Positions 1-9,164 are shown, counted from the first letter of the stretch. The stretch is 64,000 nt of DNA from an uncultured Alphaproteobacteria bacterium (GCA_910584385.1 CAJUAK010000001.1:124001-188000); one strand, 5' to 3'. Notes: generated by a model not told the origin, from the sequence alone. Made by a program: numbers and translations.

Positions 1-1838
1 GGTTCGCTTAAGGTTTCCGTCCGGGTGGAAATTGTCAATGTGCCGCTGCCTTCCATGGCGTCTTTGGCATTAACCGCCAAATTGATAATAACCTGTGAAA
101 ATTGTACGGGGTCTACTTTAATGAATCCTAAGTCGCTGCCGTGGTGAAAGCGCAAAACAATCCGTTCCCCTAAAATGCGCTTCAGCATTTGCGTGAGTTC
201 CATGAAGTTTTCGGTCGTGTCTATGAGCTTGGGTTTCAGGGGCTGTTTGCGAGAGAAGGCTAAAAGCTGCCGGACAAGCCCTGCCGCGCGGTTCGCGTTT
301 TGTTTAATCTGGATTAAATCGCTGAAGGAAGGGTCTCCTACGCCATGGCGCTGTAAAAGCAAATCGCAAAATCCGATCATGGCTGTCAACAGGTTGTTGA
401 AATCGTGGGCCACGCCGCCGGCCAGCTGTCCGACAGCTTGCATTTTTTGCGCCTGGGCAAATTGAAGTTCAAGATTTTTTTGCTTGGTCGCGTCAATCAA
501 GTAGACAACCAGCCCGTCTATTTGGCTTATGTCCGCAGCATAGAATTTTTTCATGGGGCTGAGATAAGCCAGAGCGGTTTTTTCTTGTCCCTGCGTTTGG
601 ATATGGACATCCATATTTTCTGATGTGCTGCGGCAGGATAAAAGGTTGTTGATTTGTATTTTTGCCTGTTCGGCGTTGTCTGCTTTGAGGTAATCGAATA
701 CCGGGGCTTGCAGCAATTCTTTTTTGGCGCATCCTAAAAATTCTGCCGCCCGGGCATTGGCTTCCTGTATGATGCCTTTGTTGTCCAAAAATAAGATGCC
801 GACGGGTGCAAAATTAAACAGCCAGCTGATTCTGTCAAAGGCCTCATTTAACCGGCTTTTGAGTTCCGGTTCGCCGGGAAGCTGGCTGACAACAACGCCG
901 CGGTTTTTGATTTTGCGCTGTTCGGAAAAGGTTTCCTGAAAAACGAAAGACTCGCAAATTTGATTTTTTTGGTTTTTAAAATGCAGTTCGCCTTTCCATA
1001 AGAAGCTGCGTGCCGGCAAATCTGAATTTGTGGTTAAAAAATCTGAAAGATTGCGCCCAATCAGGTCTTGGTGGGCCATTCCCAGCATTTTTGCGAAATT
1101 GTCATTGGCATATTCAATATTATAATCTTTATCCGTTATATAAAGGCCGACCGGAAGATAGTCCAGAAAATCATGCAGGGAGCGGCATTCGCTTTGAAAA
1201 ACGCGTTCCATATTCTTTTCTGCCGTGGTGTTTTGGATGTTCCAATACAAGTAGGTTTCTTTTTTGATTGATTTTATTGAAAATGGGCCGTTAAAAATAT
1301 CCGTCTTTCTTAAAAATATTGGGCGGACGGTTATCTTAAACCATTCTTCATCCCCGAAAATGCGGTTGTCTTCCTGATGCAGCACCAATGACAGCGTAAT
1401 CTGGGCGGCGCTGAGATTGTTGCAGGCGTTTTGAAGGCGGAAAAAGTTTGCTTTGTTGAAAGTATTGTCAGAAAGGTGGCTTTCAAGAAATTCCAAGACA
1501 GGGCGCCCTTTGAACAATTCTTCTGCCGGCATATTTTGCAACACGGCTTCGCCTAAGGCATTATCTATTCTTTCCCCTAAGAAGTCGCTTTTGATTATTT
1601 CATTGGCAAATCCGCCGTAGGTAATTGCTTTTTCGGCGGCATTTAGTGTTTTTATGCTTTGAATCAGGCATAAGCTGGCTAAGATTACCGTGGCGATAAT
1701 CCATAAGATAATCTGCTGCGGGTTGGCAAAAAGCATCAGCAGCGCGGCAATAAGCAATGTGAGGCTGTAAGCTAAAGCGACAAGGCGCTTTTGCAAAAGC
1801 TTATCCGGCCTGTGAAGGGTTTTTGAGCTGCATAACAT
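1..1838 (-). CDS. cckA: Cell-cycle sensor histidine kinase CckA (3' end beyond window)
   Basis: Membrane histidine kinase of the alphaproteobacterial CckA-ChpT-CtrA phosphorelay. About 612 residues are visible. The N-terminus has two hydrophobic segments (about residues 20-60), followed by PAS-like regions. The dimerisation/phosphoacceptor box reads GGVAHDFNNLLTAMIGF with His near residue 478, and the N-box of the ATPase domain reads QVIINLAVNAKDAM just before the window edge. The rest of the ATPase domain and the expected receiver domain lie outside. The ATG at 1838 lies inside the end of flhB (38-base overlap) and has AGAGG about 9 bases upstream; a TTG at 1796 is the alternative. The box sequences closely resemble Caulobacter CckA as I know it. 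The overlap suggests co-transcription with fliQ-fliR-flhB. Confidence 0.92.
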   Translation of the reverse strand, partial: MLCSSKTLHRPDKLLQKRLVALAYSLTLLIAALLMLFANPQQIILWIIATVILASLCLIQSIKTLNAAEKAITYGGFANEIIKSDFLGERIDNALGEAVLQNMPAEELFKGRPVLEFLESHLSDNTFNKANFFRLQNACNNLSAAQITLSLVLHQEDNRIFGDEEWFKITVRPIFLRKTDIFNGPFSIKSIKKETYLYWNIQNTTAEKNMERVFQSECRSLHDFLDYLPVGLYITDKDYNIEYANDNFAKMLGMAHQDLIGRNLSDFLTTNSDLPARSFLWKGELHFKNQKNQICESFVFQETFSEQRKIKNRGVVVSQLPGEPELKSRLNEAFDRISWLFNFAPVGILFLDNKGIIQEANARAAEFLGCAKKELLQAPVFDYLKADNAEQAKIQINNLLSCRSTSENMDVHIQTQGQEKTALAYLSPMKKFYAADISQIDGLVVYLIDATKQKNLELQFAQAQKMQAVGQLAGGVAHDFNNLLTAMIGFCDLLLQRHGVGDPSFSDLIQIKQNANRAAGLVRQLLAFSRKQPLKPKLIDTTENFMELTQMLKRILGERIVLRFHHGSDLGFIKVDPVQFSQVIINLAVNAKDAMEGSGTLTISTRTETLSE

Positions 1839-2883
1839 AACTAATAACCTCTGCGACTGCTTTAAAATGTTCTTGCGGAATTGTCTGGTCAATTTCAACC
1901 GTGGCAAAAAGTGCGCGTGCCAAGGGCGGGTTTTCAACAATCGGAACATCATTGTCCTCAGCCACTTCGCGAATGCGAAGCGCTAAACTGTCCAATCCTT
2001 TGGCAACGACTTTAGGCGCATCCATGGTTTCCATTTTATATTCCAATGCTACAGCATAATGCGTCGGGTTGACAATAACAACATCGGCCTTGGGGACATT
2101 TTCCATCATGCGCCGGCGGGCACGTTCCATGCGCACCTGGCGGATGCGCGATTTGACCAAGGGGTCGCCTTCCATCTGCTTATATTCGTCTTTTACTTCC
2201 TGTTTGGTCATTCGCAATTTTTTCAAATGCGCATAACGCTGGTAGGCATAGTCGGCGATTGCGATGATTAAAACGGCAATGACAACGGTAAAGAGCAATA
2301 AAACCACAATCTTATGTATAAAAGACAGAATCGATATGCTGCCCATGGTCGGGAGCAGGTTTAATTTGTCGGCGTATGGTTTCAGAACCATTATGGCTAT
2401 GAAGCTGATAACGGTTATTTTTAAAATGCCCTTAATGCTCTCAACGATTTTTTTCATGTTGATGAAATTTGGAAGGGCAGCGAAAATATTTAATTTATCC
2501 CATTTGGGCTCAAGTTTTTTAGGTGCGTAAACAAATCCGGTCTGCATAACGCTGGCAAAGATGCCAAGGACAATGAAAATAACAAAAGGTATGCCCATGA
2601 TTTTAAGCATGTCCAATCCGGTGCGGATGAGCAAAAGCTGGAAATGCCGCGGATCAAGAGGTATAGATTCCGGATTTTCTATATATTTTATCATGGAAGA
2701 GTAAAACCATTTGGCCATTAGCGGGAACAACAGCCAGATAACAAAAAGCATGCCCAGAAGCATGATGAAGCTTTTGGCATCTTGCGATATGGCAATGTCG
2801 CCTTCTTCTTTGGCCTTGGTTATCTTTCGTTCCGAAGGTTCTTCGGTTTTGGAGGCTTCATCTTCGTCTTCTGGCGCGACCAT
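1801..2883 (-). CDS. flhB: Flagellar export apparatus protein FlhB
   Basis: Inner-membrane component of the flagellar type III export gate and substrate-specificity switch. The 360-residue length is normal. A charged N-terminus (TEEPSERKITKAKEEGDI) precedes four hydrophobic segments at about residues 38-58, 95-115, 155-170 and 190-210. The cytoplasmic domain carries the autocleavage motif NPTH at 272-275, so self-processing is expected. It follows fliR with a 3-base gap and overlaps cckA at its end. FlhB could in principle be a type III secretion paralogue, but the fliQ-fliR-flhB order and the flagellar-type N-terminus favour the flagellum. Confidence 0.97.
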   Translation of the reverse strand: MVAPEDEDEASKTEEPSERKITKAKEEGDIAISQDAKSFIMLLGMLFVIWLLFPLMAKWFYSSMIKYIENPESIPLDPRHFQLLLIRTGLDMLKIMGIPFVIFIVLGIFASVMQTGFVYAPKKLEPKWDKLNIFAALPNFINMKKIVESIKGILKITVISFIAIMVLKPYADKLNLLPTMGSISILSFIHKIVVLLLFTVVIAVLIIAIADYAYQRYAHLKKLRMTKQEVKDEYKQMEGDPLVKSRIRQVRMERARRRMMENVPKADVVIVNPTHYAVALEYKMETMDAPKVVAKGLDSLALRIREVAEDNDVPIVENPPLARALFATVEIDQTIPQEHFKAVAEVISYVMQLKNPSQAG

Positions 2884-2886
2884 GTG

Positions 2887-3642
2887 TTACCTCAGATATG
2901 TTACCAAACTGTCTTCATAATATTTGGAAAACCACATGATAAGCATCGGCGTGGTCAGCATAAGTATGCTGATGCCCAAATAAAGCTGAAGAGGCAGGGA
3001 AAGAAAGAAAATGTTTAACTGCGGCATGAGCCTGGAAACTAAGCCTATTCCCACATAAAAAATGATTGTGAAGGCGATGAAAGGCGAGCCGAGCTTGAAG
3101 CCCATAATAAAACTTTTATTCACGGTTTGGGCAAAGTCTTTGCTTAAATCTCCCCAGGGCAGGGCTTCTCCCATTGGAAAAATCCGATAGCTGTCGACGA
3201 CGGCTTCCAGCATAAGGTGGTGCAGCCCGGTCATGAAAATTATTGTCAGGGCGAGTATGCTTAAAAAACTTTCGACAACAACCGACTGCGTGTTAAAAGC
3301 CGGGTCAAACATTTGTGCATTGGCAAAGCCGATTGCTTGTGCCGATAGGGTTCCGGCCAGGTTTAGCGCGGCAAAAATTGTCTGCATTATCAGCGCCAGA
3401 AAAATCCCGATGACGATTTCTAAAAATGCAACTTTTATGATTTCAAGATCCGTGGCCGGCGGGGTTCCCATTTCTTTGCTTAGGACAGGCGCCAAGATAA
3501 GCGTTAAGGCAAGGGCCAGGCAAATTCTTATCCGGGGAGAGACATAAGCGCTCATAAAGCCCGGCATGAAAACAAAAGCCGAGCCTAATCTTAAAAATAG
3601 AAATGACAGTTTATAAATTTCAAAATTTAAGATTTCATGCAT
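2887..3642 (-). CDS. fliR: Flagellar export apparatus protein FliR
   Basis: Membrane component of the flagellar export gate, assembling with FliP and FliQ in the export pore. The 251 residues are almost entirely hydrophobic with about six membrane segments. Family features include the region around FANAQMFDPAFN and the C-terminal run LNIFFLSLPLQLYLGI. The start codon overlaps the fliQ stop by one base at 3642 and flhB follows after 3 bases, so the three genes form one translationally coupled unit. Identification rests on both the sequence and the invariant gene order. Confidence 0.95.
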   Translation of the reverse strand: MHEILNFEIYKLSFLFLRLGSAFVFMPGFMSAYVSPRIRICLALALTLILAPVLSKEMGTPPATDLEIIKVAFLEIVIGIFLALIMQTIFAALNLAGTLSAQAIGFANAQMFDPAFNTQSVVVESFLSILALTIIFMTGLHHLMLEAVVDSYRIFPMGEALPWGDLSKDFAQTVNKSFIMGFKLGSPFIAFTIIFYVGIGLVSRLMPQLNIFFLSLPLQLYLGISILMLTTPMLIMWFSKYYEDSLVTYLR

Positions 3643-3911
3643 TAGCTGCCCCCGCTGACAATCCTGTCAAAAAGCCCTTCCGAAAGCGCTTTCATTTGGC
3701 TAAGCATATAGGGGAATAAAATTATGATTGTGATGAAGACGCCTAAAATTTTAGGAACGAAAGCCAGGGTCATTTCCTGAATTTGGGTCAGTGCCTGGAA
3801 TATGCCGATAATCAAACCAATGCCCAAAGCAACGAGCAATACGGGAGAAACGATTTTCAATAATGTGAAAATCGCGTCTCGGGAAATGTCTAAAACTTCA
3901 ACTTCGTTCAT
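3642..3911 (-). CDS. fliQ: Flagellar export apparatus protein FliQ
   Basis: Small two-helix membrane protein of the flagellar export gate. The 89-residue length is typical. Two hydrophobic segments lie at about 15-40 and 55-75, and the family pattern GIFQALTQIQEMTLAFVPK connects them. It is the first flagellar gene of this short run. The usual upstream partners (fliP, fliE, flgBC) are absent here, and a GH114-like gene ends only 17 bases upstream, so the flagellar regulon must be split across other loci. Confidence 0.95.
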   Translation of the reverse strand: MNEVEVLDISRDAIFTLLKIVSPVLLVALGIGLIIGIFQALTQIQEMTLAFVPKILGVFITIIILFPYMLSQMKALSEGLFDRIVSGGS

Positions 3912-3928
3912 TTTGCTTCCTTATCTGT

Positions 3929-5032
3929 TTAGTCTAGCGGCGTTTGGGTATCAAAATAGCGGTAATTATCCAGCCCGGTATAAAATGCACCGTCAAATCC
4001 GCTGTCAACAACGCCTTTCATATAAGCTGAAAGAATCTTTTGCCATTCCGGATGCCAGTATTCTGCGATTTGGGCATTGTTTTTGGTAAAGGATTTGCGT
4101 TTGAACCATTTTGGCGGATTTTTGTTCCATTTCTCATTCCAGAAATATTGTTCCTCAGCGGCTTCGGAAAGGTTTACCTCGGCCAGGATAAGGCGTGTTG
4201 TGCCGTTTTTTTTGAATTTGAGGCTGTGGACTTCATCTTTTGTATAAGGCTGATGTTCGTGGAACAGCGCCGGGATGACGATGATGTCAAAATTGCTGTC
4301 TCTTAGTTTTTTTATAAAATCTTCTTTAGAAGGGTATTGAGAATCGTTGGTTAATAATAAAATATTTTGAGCTTGGGATACCTCAAAGATATTTTTTGCA
4401 TTTTCATTGATTATTATTTGGTTTTCAACATTGCTGAACGCATTGTTTTTATTCGTAAAAGCATAAAGCAGGACATTCATGCCCACGGAATCCTGCAGGG
4501 CTTCGTCGAGTTCATCCGTTTTGGGGCAATATTCAGCAGCAGCAATTTTTAACCGTTTTTTTTGTAAAATGTCCGGGATTTTGTTTTTTTGGTGTTTTCC
4601 GCAGAAAAGGCTGTTTAAAACAATGCCGTCCAATGAATTTAAATAACGCAGCGTTTCCGGCGTGCTTTCGCCTTGGTAGTCATGTTGCAGAAATGTTGCA
4701 TCTTCGGCATTTGGGGAATGTTTCCGGGCTTCGTTATAGCCGTTTAGCGAGGCTTCATCCAGGCTTATTTCCAATAAGTCGCGCCCTTCATGTGCCAAAA
4801 TTTTAAATTGGGGATTTTGTTTCCGCGCATAGTCCGTTAACATATTTGCCGTATCACGCATTTTTTGACGGTAATTTATAATATGGCGGGGTGCTGAGGA
4901 TAATCCGGGATTATACTCTTTGGCCGATAAGGGTGTGCCTTCCGTGAAGCCATAAAAACCGCTTCCGGCAAGAGCAGCTCCTGCCGGAAAAAAAGCGAAA
5001 ACAGTGATGAAAACAGTTCTAAGTAATGACAT
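3929..5032 (-). CDS. Secreted GH114/TM1410-like putative glycoside hydrolase
   Basis: Predicted exported protein of 367 residues with a signal peptide (hydrophobic core at about residues 5-22, AxA-like site ALA). The C-terminal part reads YWHPEWQKIL and then DSGFDGAFYTGLDNYRYF, the pattern seen in the MJ1477/TM1410 family related to glycoside hydrolase family 114. The family folds as a (beta/alpha)8 barrel and some members are alpha-1,4-polygalactosaminidases; the substrate here is unknown. It overlaps the end of pgm by 14 bases and sits 17 bases before fliQ, so it is probably part of the same transcript. A role in trimming a surface glycan is an inference. Confidence 0.7.
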   Translation of the reverse strand: MSLLRTVFITVFAFFPAGAALAGSGFYGFTEGTPLSAKEYNPGLSSAPRHIINYRQKMRDTANMLTDYARKQNPQFKILAHEGRDLLEISLDEASLNGYNEARKHSPNAEDATFLQHDYQGESTPETLRYLNSLDGIVLNSLFCGKHQKNKIPDILQKKRLKIAAAEYCPKTDELDEALQDSVGMNVLLYAFTNKNNAFSNVENQIIINENAKNIFEVSQAQNILLLTNDSQYPSKEDFIKKLRDSNFDIIVIPALFHEHQPYTKDEVHSLKFKKNGTTRLILAEVNLSEAAEEQYFWNEKWNKNPPKWFKRKSFTKNNAQIAEYWHPEWQKILSAYMKGVVDSGFDGAFYTGLDNYRYFDTQTPLD

Positions 5033-6638
5033 CTGCGTGTTGTTTTCCTGTGCGTGGCGTTATTTCGGCGATATCCATCGCGGCTTTCAAAATATCTTCC
5101 AACATTCCTTGCGGTTTCTCTAACAATTTCTCTGTTTCGTATTTTTCAAGGTATACCCTTAATGTTGCGCCGCTGGAGCCTGTTCCGGACAAGCGGTAGA
5201 CAATGCGGGAACCGTCTTTGAAAGAAATAACCAAGCCGTTTTTGGTGGATGAACCGTCTACCGGATCTTGGTAAACAAACGGGGCAGCCTTTTCGACCGT
5301 GAAGCCGTTTATTTCCTTGCCGTTTAATGACGGAAGCTTTGCTTCCAAATCGGCCATGAGCTTATCGGCTGTTTCTGTGGAAATGCCTTCAAAGTCAAAA
5401 CGCATATAATAGCTGCGTCCATACTTTTTCCAGTGCTCAATTGTAATTTCTTCAACGGATTTTCCAGTCGCGGCAATGATGCTGAGCCAGAATAAAACAG
5501 CCCAAATGCCGTCTTTTTCACGGATATGCGAAGCGCCTGTTCCAAAGCTTTCTTCGCCGCAGATGGTAATCCGTTTTGAATCCATGAGGTTTACAAAATA
5601 TTTCCATCCGGTCGGGACTTCATAATAGCCGATATTATGCGCTTTGGCAACGCGTCCGACAGCGGTGGAGGTGGCAGCGGATTTGGCCACGCCGTAAATG
5701 CCGTCCTTATAAGCGGGAATATACTTATAGTTATCTGTTAAAATCGCCAGGCTGTCGCTGGGCGTAACAAAGAATTTTTTGCCCAAAATCATGTTGCGGT
5801 CGCCGTCGCCGTCATTAGCCGCGCCAAAATCAGGAGCTTTGTCTGAGAACATTAAATCAACCAAATCTTTGGCATAGACTAAATTGGGATCCGGGTGCAA
5901 GCCGCCAAAATCAGGCAGCGGTGCGGCGTTAACGACAGAACCTTTTTTTGCACCCAAAATCTCTTCGAAAATCCTTTGGGCATAAGGGCCGGTAACGGCG
6001 TTCATTGCATCAAAGCGCATGGTAAAACCGTTTGCAAAAAGCTTTTTTATCGCATTGAAGTCAAAAATCTCCTGCATCATATTAACATAGTCGGAAACAG
6101 GGTCGATTATTTCTATTTCCATGCCGCATAATTCTTGTTTTCCCAGCTTGGAAAGGTCAATATCCGGCACGTCGCAGATTTTGTATTCTTTGATGTTTTT
6201 GGTGTTTTGGTAAATTTTATCCGTGATGGCGCTTGGTGCCTGTCCGCCGGTTTCATTGGCGTATTTTATGCCAAAATCCCCGTTTTCGCCGCCCGGGTTA
6301 TGGGATGCGGACAAGACGAATCCTCCATCCGCCTTATGCTTTAGTATAACATGGGAGCCTGCCGGCGTTGAAATAAAGCCGTTTTGCCCGATGATGAGTT
6401 TTGAAACGCCGTTTGCCGCCGCCATTTTTATGATTTTTTGAATGGCGACATCATTATAAAAACGCCCATCGCCGCCAACAAGAAAAGTTTTGCCTTTTAA
6501 GTCGCCAATTGTGTTGAAAATGCTTTGCATAAAGTTTTCTACATAATGGGGCTGCATGACAATTTTGGACTTGCGGCGCAAGCCGGCGGTGCCCATTTTC
6601 TGGTCATCATAAGGGGTAGTTTGTACGGTTTTAATCAT
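5019..6638 (-). CDS. pgm: Alpha-D-phosphohexomutase, phosphoglucomutase
   Basis: Interconverts glucose-1-phosphate and glucose-6-phosphate, linking glycolysis to nucleotide-sugar and glycan synthesis. At 539 residues it matches the long Pgm class. The active-site loop LSASHNPGG puts the phosphoserine at Ser112; a metal-binding loop DGDGDRN lies mid-protein; a sugar-binding GEESFG follows; and a C-terminal phosphate-binding loop RLSGTGSSGATLR is intact. The N-terminus (GTAGLRRKS) fits the glucose-specific Pgm branch rather than PMM/GlmM. It overlaps the downstream GH114-like gene by 14 bases. Confidence 0.95.
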   Translation of the reverse strand: MIKTVQTTPYDDQKMGTAGLRRKSKIVMQPHYVENFMQSIFNTIGDLKGKTFLVGGDGRFYNDVAIQKIIKMAAANGVSKLIIGQNGFISTPAGSHVILKHKADGGFVLSASHNPGGENGDFGIKYANETGGQAPSAITDKIYQNTKNIKEYKICDVPDIDLSKLGKQELCGMEIEIIDPVSDYVNMMQEIFDFNAIKKLFANGFTMRFDAMNAVTGPYAQRIFEEILGAKKGSVVNAAPLPDFGGLHPDPNLVYAKDLVDLMFSDKAPDFGAANDGDGDRNMILGKKFFVTPSDSLAILTDNYKYIPAYKDGIYGVAKSAATSTAVGRVAKAHNIGYYEVPTGWKYFVNLMDSKRITICGEESFGTGASHIREKDGIWAVLFWLSIIAATGKSVEEITIEHWKKYGRSYYMRFDFEGISTETADKLMADLEAKLPSLNGKEINGFTVEKAAPFVYQDPVDGSSTKNGLVISFKDGSRIVYRLSGTGSSGATLRVYLEKYETEKLLEKPQGMLEDILKAAMDIAEITPRTGKQHADVIT

Positions 6639-6721
6639 TGCTTGCCTTTCCTTTATTTCTAATTATGTTTGCAGTTTATCATGTATAAACTGAAACTCAA
6701 GAATTTAAGGGAGTTATGCAA

Positions 6722-7522
6722 CTATTTTTCAGGGCAGATAAACTCTGCCAGATTGCGGATTTCCCTTTTGGCGGCAATGTGTGAGACGCTTAATTTGAGC
6801 TTTAGGCAGTCTTGGTTCATGTCTAAAACCGTGAGCCCTTCCAAAAACAGCTCTTTATAAATGACTCGGTCTTTCAAACCGTGAAGGAAACGGAAACCGT
6901 ATAGTTTTGACATCTTTTCCAAATGCGAGAAGACAATATTTTTATTTTTTGAATTATAATTTGACAGCTTATTGCCGACAACAATCCAGTTAAGATAGGT
7001 CCGTCCTTGCGCTGCAAGGGATTTTTTGACATCCCAGATAAAATTTGCATAAGGGCCGGGGGCTTCTATTTTATCTTTATAAAAATCAATGTCGGCTAAA
7101 ACGCTCAAATCAATCAGACTGTCTGATACCGGCGTAATCAGCGTATCTGCATATTTATGTGCTTCTTCAAACAGGTAGTTTTTGGTTCCGGGCGTGTCAA
7201 TGATAACAGCGTCAAATTGGGCAGACAATGAGGAAATCAGCGTATTTAGTTTTCTTTTTTCTTCAGCAATGGCTGAAAAATTTTCATTAACGCTCATTTT
7301 ATGATGGTCCGGGCAGGGAAGGCTATATTTGTTATTTTCACAGAAACGCCGCCTGTTTTCGATGTATTTTGACAAACTGCCCTGGCGTCCGTCAAGGTCT
7401 ATGGTGGCTACGCTGAACCCTTCGTAAAGGAGCTTTACCGCCAAATGCATGGAGATGGTCGATTTGCCGGTTCCCCCCTTTTCATTGCTAACAACGATGA
7501 TATGCGCTTTTTTTTCAGTCAT
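6722..7522 (-). CDS. mipZ: Division-plane positioning ATPase MipZ
   Basis: ParA/MinD-family ATPase that in alphaproteobacteria forms a bipolar gradient with ParB and inhibits FtsZ polymerisation away from midcell. The deviant Walker A motif is NEKGGTGKST near residues 10-20, followed by ATIDLDGRQGSLSKYIENR, a strong MipZ signature. I place the start at the ATG at 7522 (MTEKKAHIIVV); the reading frame is open upstream to 7573 but that would overlap the carboxypeptidase gene. 266 residues is normal. The gene lies 4 bases after the upstream dacA-like gene and is probably co-transcribed with it. Confidence 0.9.
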   Translation of the reverse strand: MTEKKAHIIVVSNEKGGTGKSTISMHLAVKLLYEGFSVATIDLDGRQGSLSKYIENRRRFCENNKYSLPCPDHHKMSVNENFSAIAEEKRKLNTLISSLSAQFDAVIIDTPGTKNYLFEEAHKYADTLITPVSDSLIDLSVLADIDFYKDKIEAPGPYANFIWDVKKSLAAQGRTYLNWIVVGNKLSNYNSKNKNIVFSHLEKMSKLYGFRFLHGLKDRVIYKELFLEGLTVLDMNQDCLKLKLSVSHIAAKREIRNLAEFICPEK

Positions 7523-7526
7523 GTCT

Positions 7527-8699
7527 CTAATATTGTTTTGCCAAAGCAAGTTCTTGATGTTGATTTGCGACAACTATACAGGATTTATTTGTCCTTTTCA
7601 AACGATTACAAAGGTTATCCGCTTCATTTTTTGCAAGATTGACAATTTGGGAGCGGTAAACGATTGCGCTGCCTGAAGAAACCGGTTCGATATTAATCGG
7701 CTTTTTAGCCAACGGCCGGGGAATTTCTTTTTTTATGCGCAAAGCATAATTTCTGGCTTTGGCATAATTTGAAAAGGCTCCAACCTGAATTGCATAAATT
7801 GCCGGGGCGCTATTTTCCTCTGCTGTTTCTTCAGCCGCGGGGGCTTGGGATAAAGAGGCCAGCGTTTGGGGTTCCCCGGCGTTTAATTTTTTCAAGCCGG
7901 CATCCATCAATGCAGCGACTTTCCGGTCTCTTAACCTTACCGAATCGTGTCCCATCGTTACGGCAATGACTCTTTTGCCGTTGCGTTCGGCTGATGTAAC
8001 AATGTTATAGCCGGCGGCATTGGTAAAGCCTGTTTTCATGCCGTCTGCACCGGCAAAGGTTTTAAGAAGGTGGTTGTGCGTATAGTAGGTGCGTCCGTTG
8101 TAAACAAATTTTTTGGTCGCAAACAGCTTGTAATATTCCGGAAAGTGGTGATACATTGCCGCGCCGAGAATCGCCATATCTTTGGCTGTTGTTTTTTGCA
8201 GTTTATTCGGCAGTCCGGATGCATTTTTGAATGTGGTGTTTGTCATGCCCAGCTCATGGGCTACTTTTGTCATGGTCTTGGCAAAATTTTCTTCGCTATA
8301 GCCAAGCCCCTCGGCTAAAACAGTGGCACAGTCATTGGCAGATTTGACAATAAGGGCAAGAATAGCCGTTTTAACGGTAATCTTTTCTCCCGGACGGACG
8401 CCGAGTTTTGAAGGGGAGCGGTTTGCCGCATTGCGTGAAACAGGCAGTTTGTCATCCATTTTTATCAGCCCTTTGTCGAGGGCGTCGAATGTGATATAAA
8501 GCGTCATTAATTTGGTCAATGAAGCCGGGTAGCGGAGTTTGTTTTCCGCATTTGCAGAAAGTATTTTTCCGGTTGCGGCATCAATCGTGATGGAAGAAAC
8601 AGAAGCTTTAACCGGCGCGCAGAAAAAAGAAAGCGATGCGCATACCGCGCTGCCGCATAGAAATTTTGTTAATGATGCAAATATTGTTTTGTCTGCCAT
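7527..8699 (-). CDS. D-alanyl-D-alanine carboxypeptidase (PBP5-like) with SPOR domain
   Basis: Periplasmic serine peptidase that trims pentapeptide stems of peptidoglycan. A signal peptide spans about residues 1-32. The S11 catalytic motifs are visible: SxxK at 60-63 (SLTK), SAN at 120-122 (the family usually has SGN) and KTG at 222-224. A low-complexity Ala/Glu linker (about 282-300) leads to a C-terminal SPOR domain (about 303-378) that should bind denuded glycan at the septum. The SPOR domain in place of the usual DacA C-terminal amphipathic anchor is common in alphaproteobacteria. mipZ follows immediately, pairing a septal wall enzyme with a division regulator. Confidence 0.9.
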   Translation of the reverse strand: MADKTIFASLTKFLCGSAVCASLSFFCAPVKASVSSITIDAATGKILSANAENKLRYPASLTKLMTLYITFDALDKGLIKMDDKLPVSRNAANRSPSKLGVRPGEKITVKTAILALIVKSANDCATVLAEGLGYSEENFAKTMTKVAHELGMTNTTFKNASGLPNKLQKTTAKDMAILGAAMYHHFPEYYKLFATKKFVYNGRTYYTHNHLLKTFAGADGMKTGFTNAAGYNIVTSAERNGKRVIAVTMGHDSVRLRDRKVAALMDAGLKKLNAGEPQTLASLSQAPAAEETAEENSAPAIYAIQVGAFSNYAKARNYALRIKKEIPRPLAKKPINIEPVSSGSAIVYRSQIVNLAKNEADNLCNRLKRTNKSCIVVANQHQELALAKQY

Positions 8700-8800
8700 T
8701 TTTTTTACTTTTTAAATTTTGCCTATAAAATTAATTTTACGGGCAAAAGGGAAACAAAATGTTAATTTTTTTAAAATAAAAAATATTTTGTAAATTTATG

Positions 8801-8829
8801 TTGACTTTATTTGTCTTTGTTTGTAGAAA
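8801..8829 (+). promoter_or_regulatory. Sigma70-type promoter of tRNA-His
   Basis: The -35 box TTGACT (8801-8806) and the -10 box TAGAAA (8824-8829) are separated by 17 bases, ending 13 bases before the tRNA. The surrounding AT-rich gap 8700-8800 shows no other feature. Confidence 0.6.
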
Positions 8830-8842
8830 AGTTCTGTCTGAT

Positions 8843-8920
8843 GGCGGATGTAGCTCAGTTGGTTAGAGCGCTGGTTTGTGGTACCAGATGTCGTGAGTTC
8901 GAATCTCATCATCCGCCCCA
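8843..8920 (+). tRNA. tRNA-His (GTG)
   Basis: A full cloverleaf can be drawn. The 8-bp acceptor GGCGGATG/CATCCGCC includes the extra G(-1):C73 pair that identifies tRNA-His. The anticodon loop is TTGTGGT (anticodon GTG), the T-loop is TTCGAAT, and CCA is encoded. A perfect-stem terminator follows at once. Confidence 0.97.
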
Positions 8921-8958
8921 TAACGAAAAAGCCCGGTTTTTCCGGGCTTTTTCGTTAT
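8920..8958 (+). terminator. Terminator of tRNA-His
   Basis: Seventeen-base inverted repeat (ATAACGAAAAAGCCCGG and its complement) around a five-T loop. The A/T-rich outer arms make it usable on either strand. A degenerate copy lies at 9087-9125. Confidence 0.85.
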
Positions 8959-9125
8959 GGAAATGGCGATGATAGAGGTTCGAACTCACAGAAGTGAGTT
9001 TGGGCTGCATTTTCAGGCAGACGCGAGTATGCCGGTGAGCGCAGCGAAGAAAATAAGGCAGGCAGAGCCAATCCATCATCCGCCCCGTAACAAAAAAAGC
9101 CCGGTTTTCCAGGCTTTTTTGTTAT
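8959..9125. repeat. Insert plus duplicated tRNA-His 3' end and terminator
   Basis: The 13-mer CATCATCCGCCCC ending tRNA-His (8907-8919) recurs exactly at 9074-9086 and is again followed by a terminator-like inverted repeat (9087-9125) that is a mutated copy of 8920-8958. The intervening 115 bases (8959-9073) contain a short hairpin (AACTCAC-AGAA-GTGAGTT near 8983) adjoining an inverted T-arm-like TTCGAACTCAC, and no ORF. This looks like a footprint of a small element that used the tRNA 3' end as a target, or a degraded tandem duplication. Confidence 0.6.
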
Positions 9126-9164
9126 AAAGAAAAAGAATTTGTTATAAAGAATACGAATAAGGTG

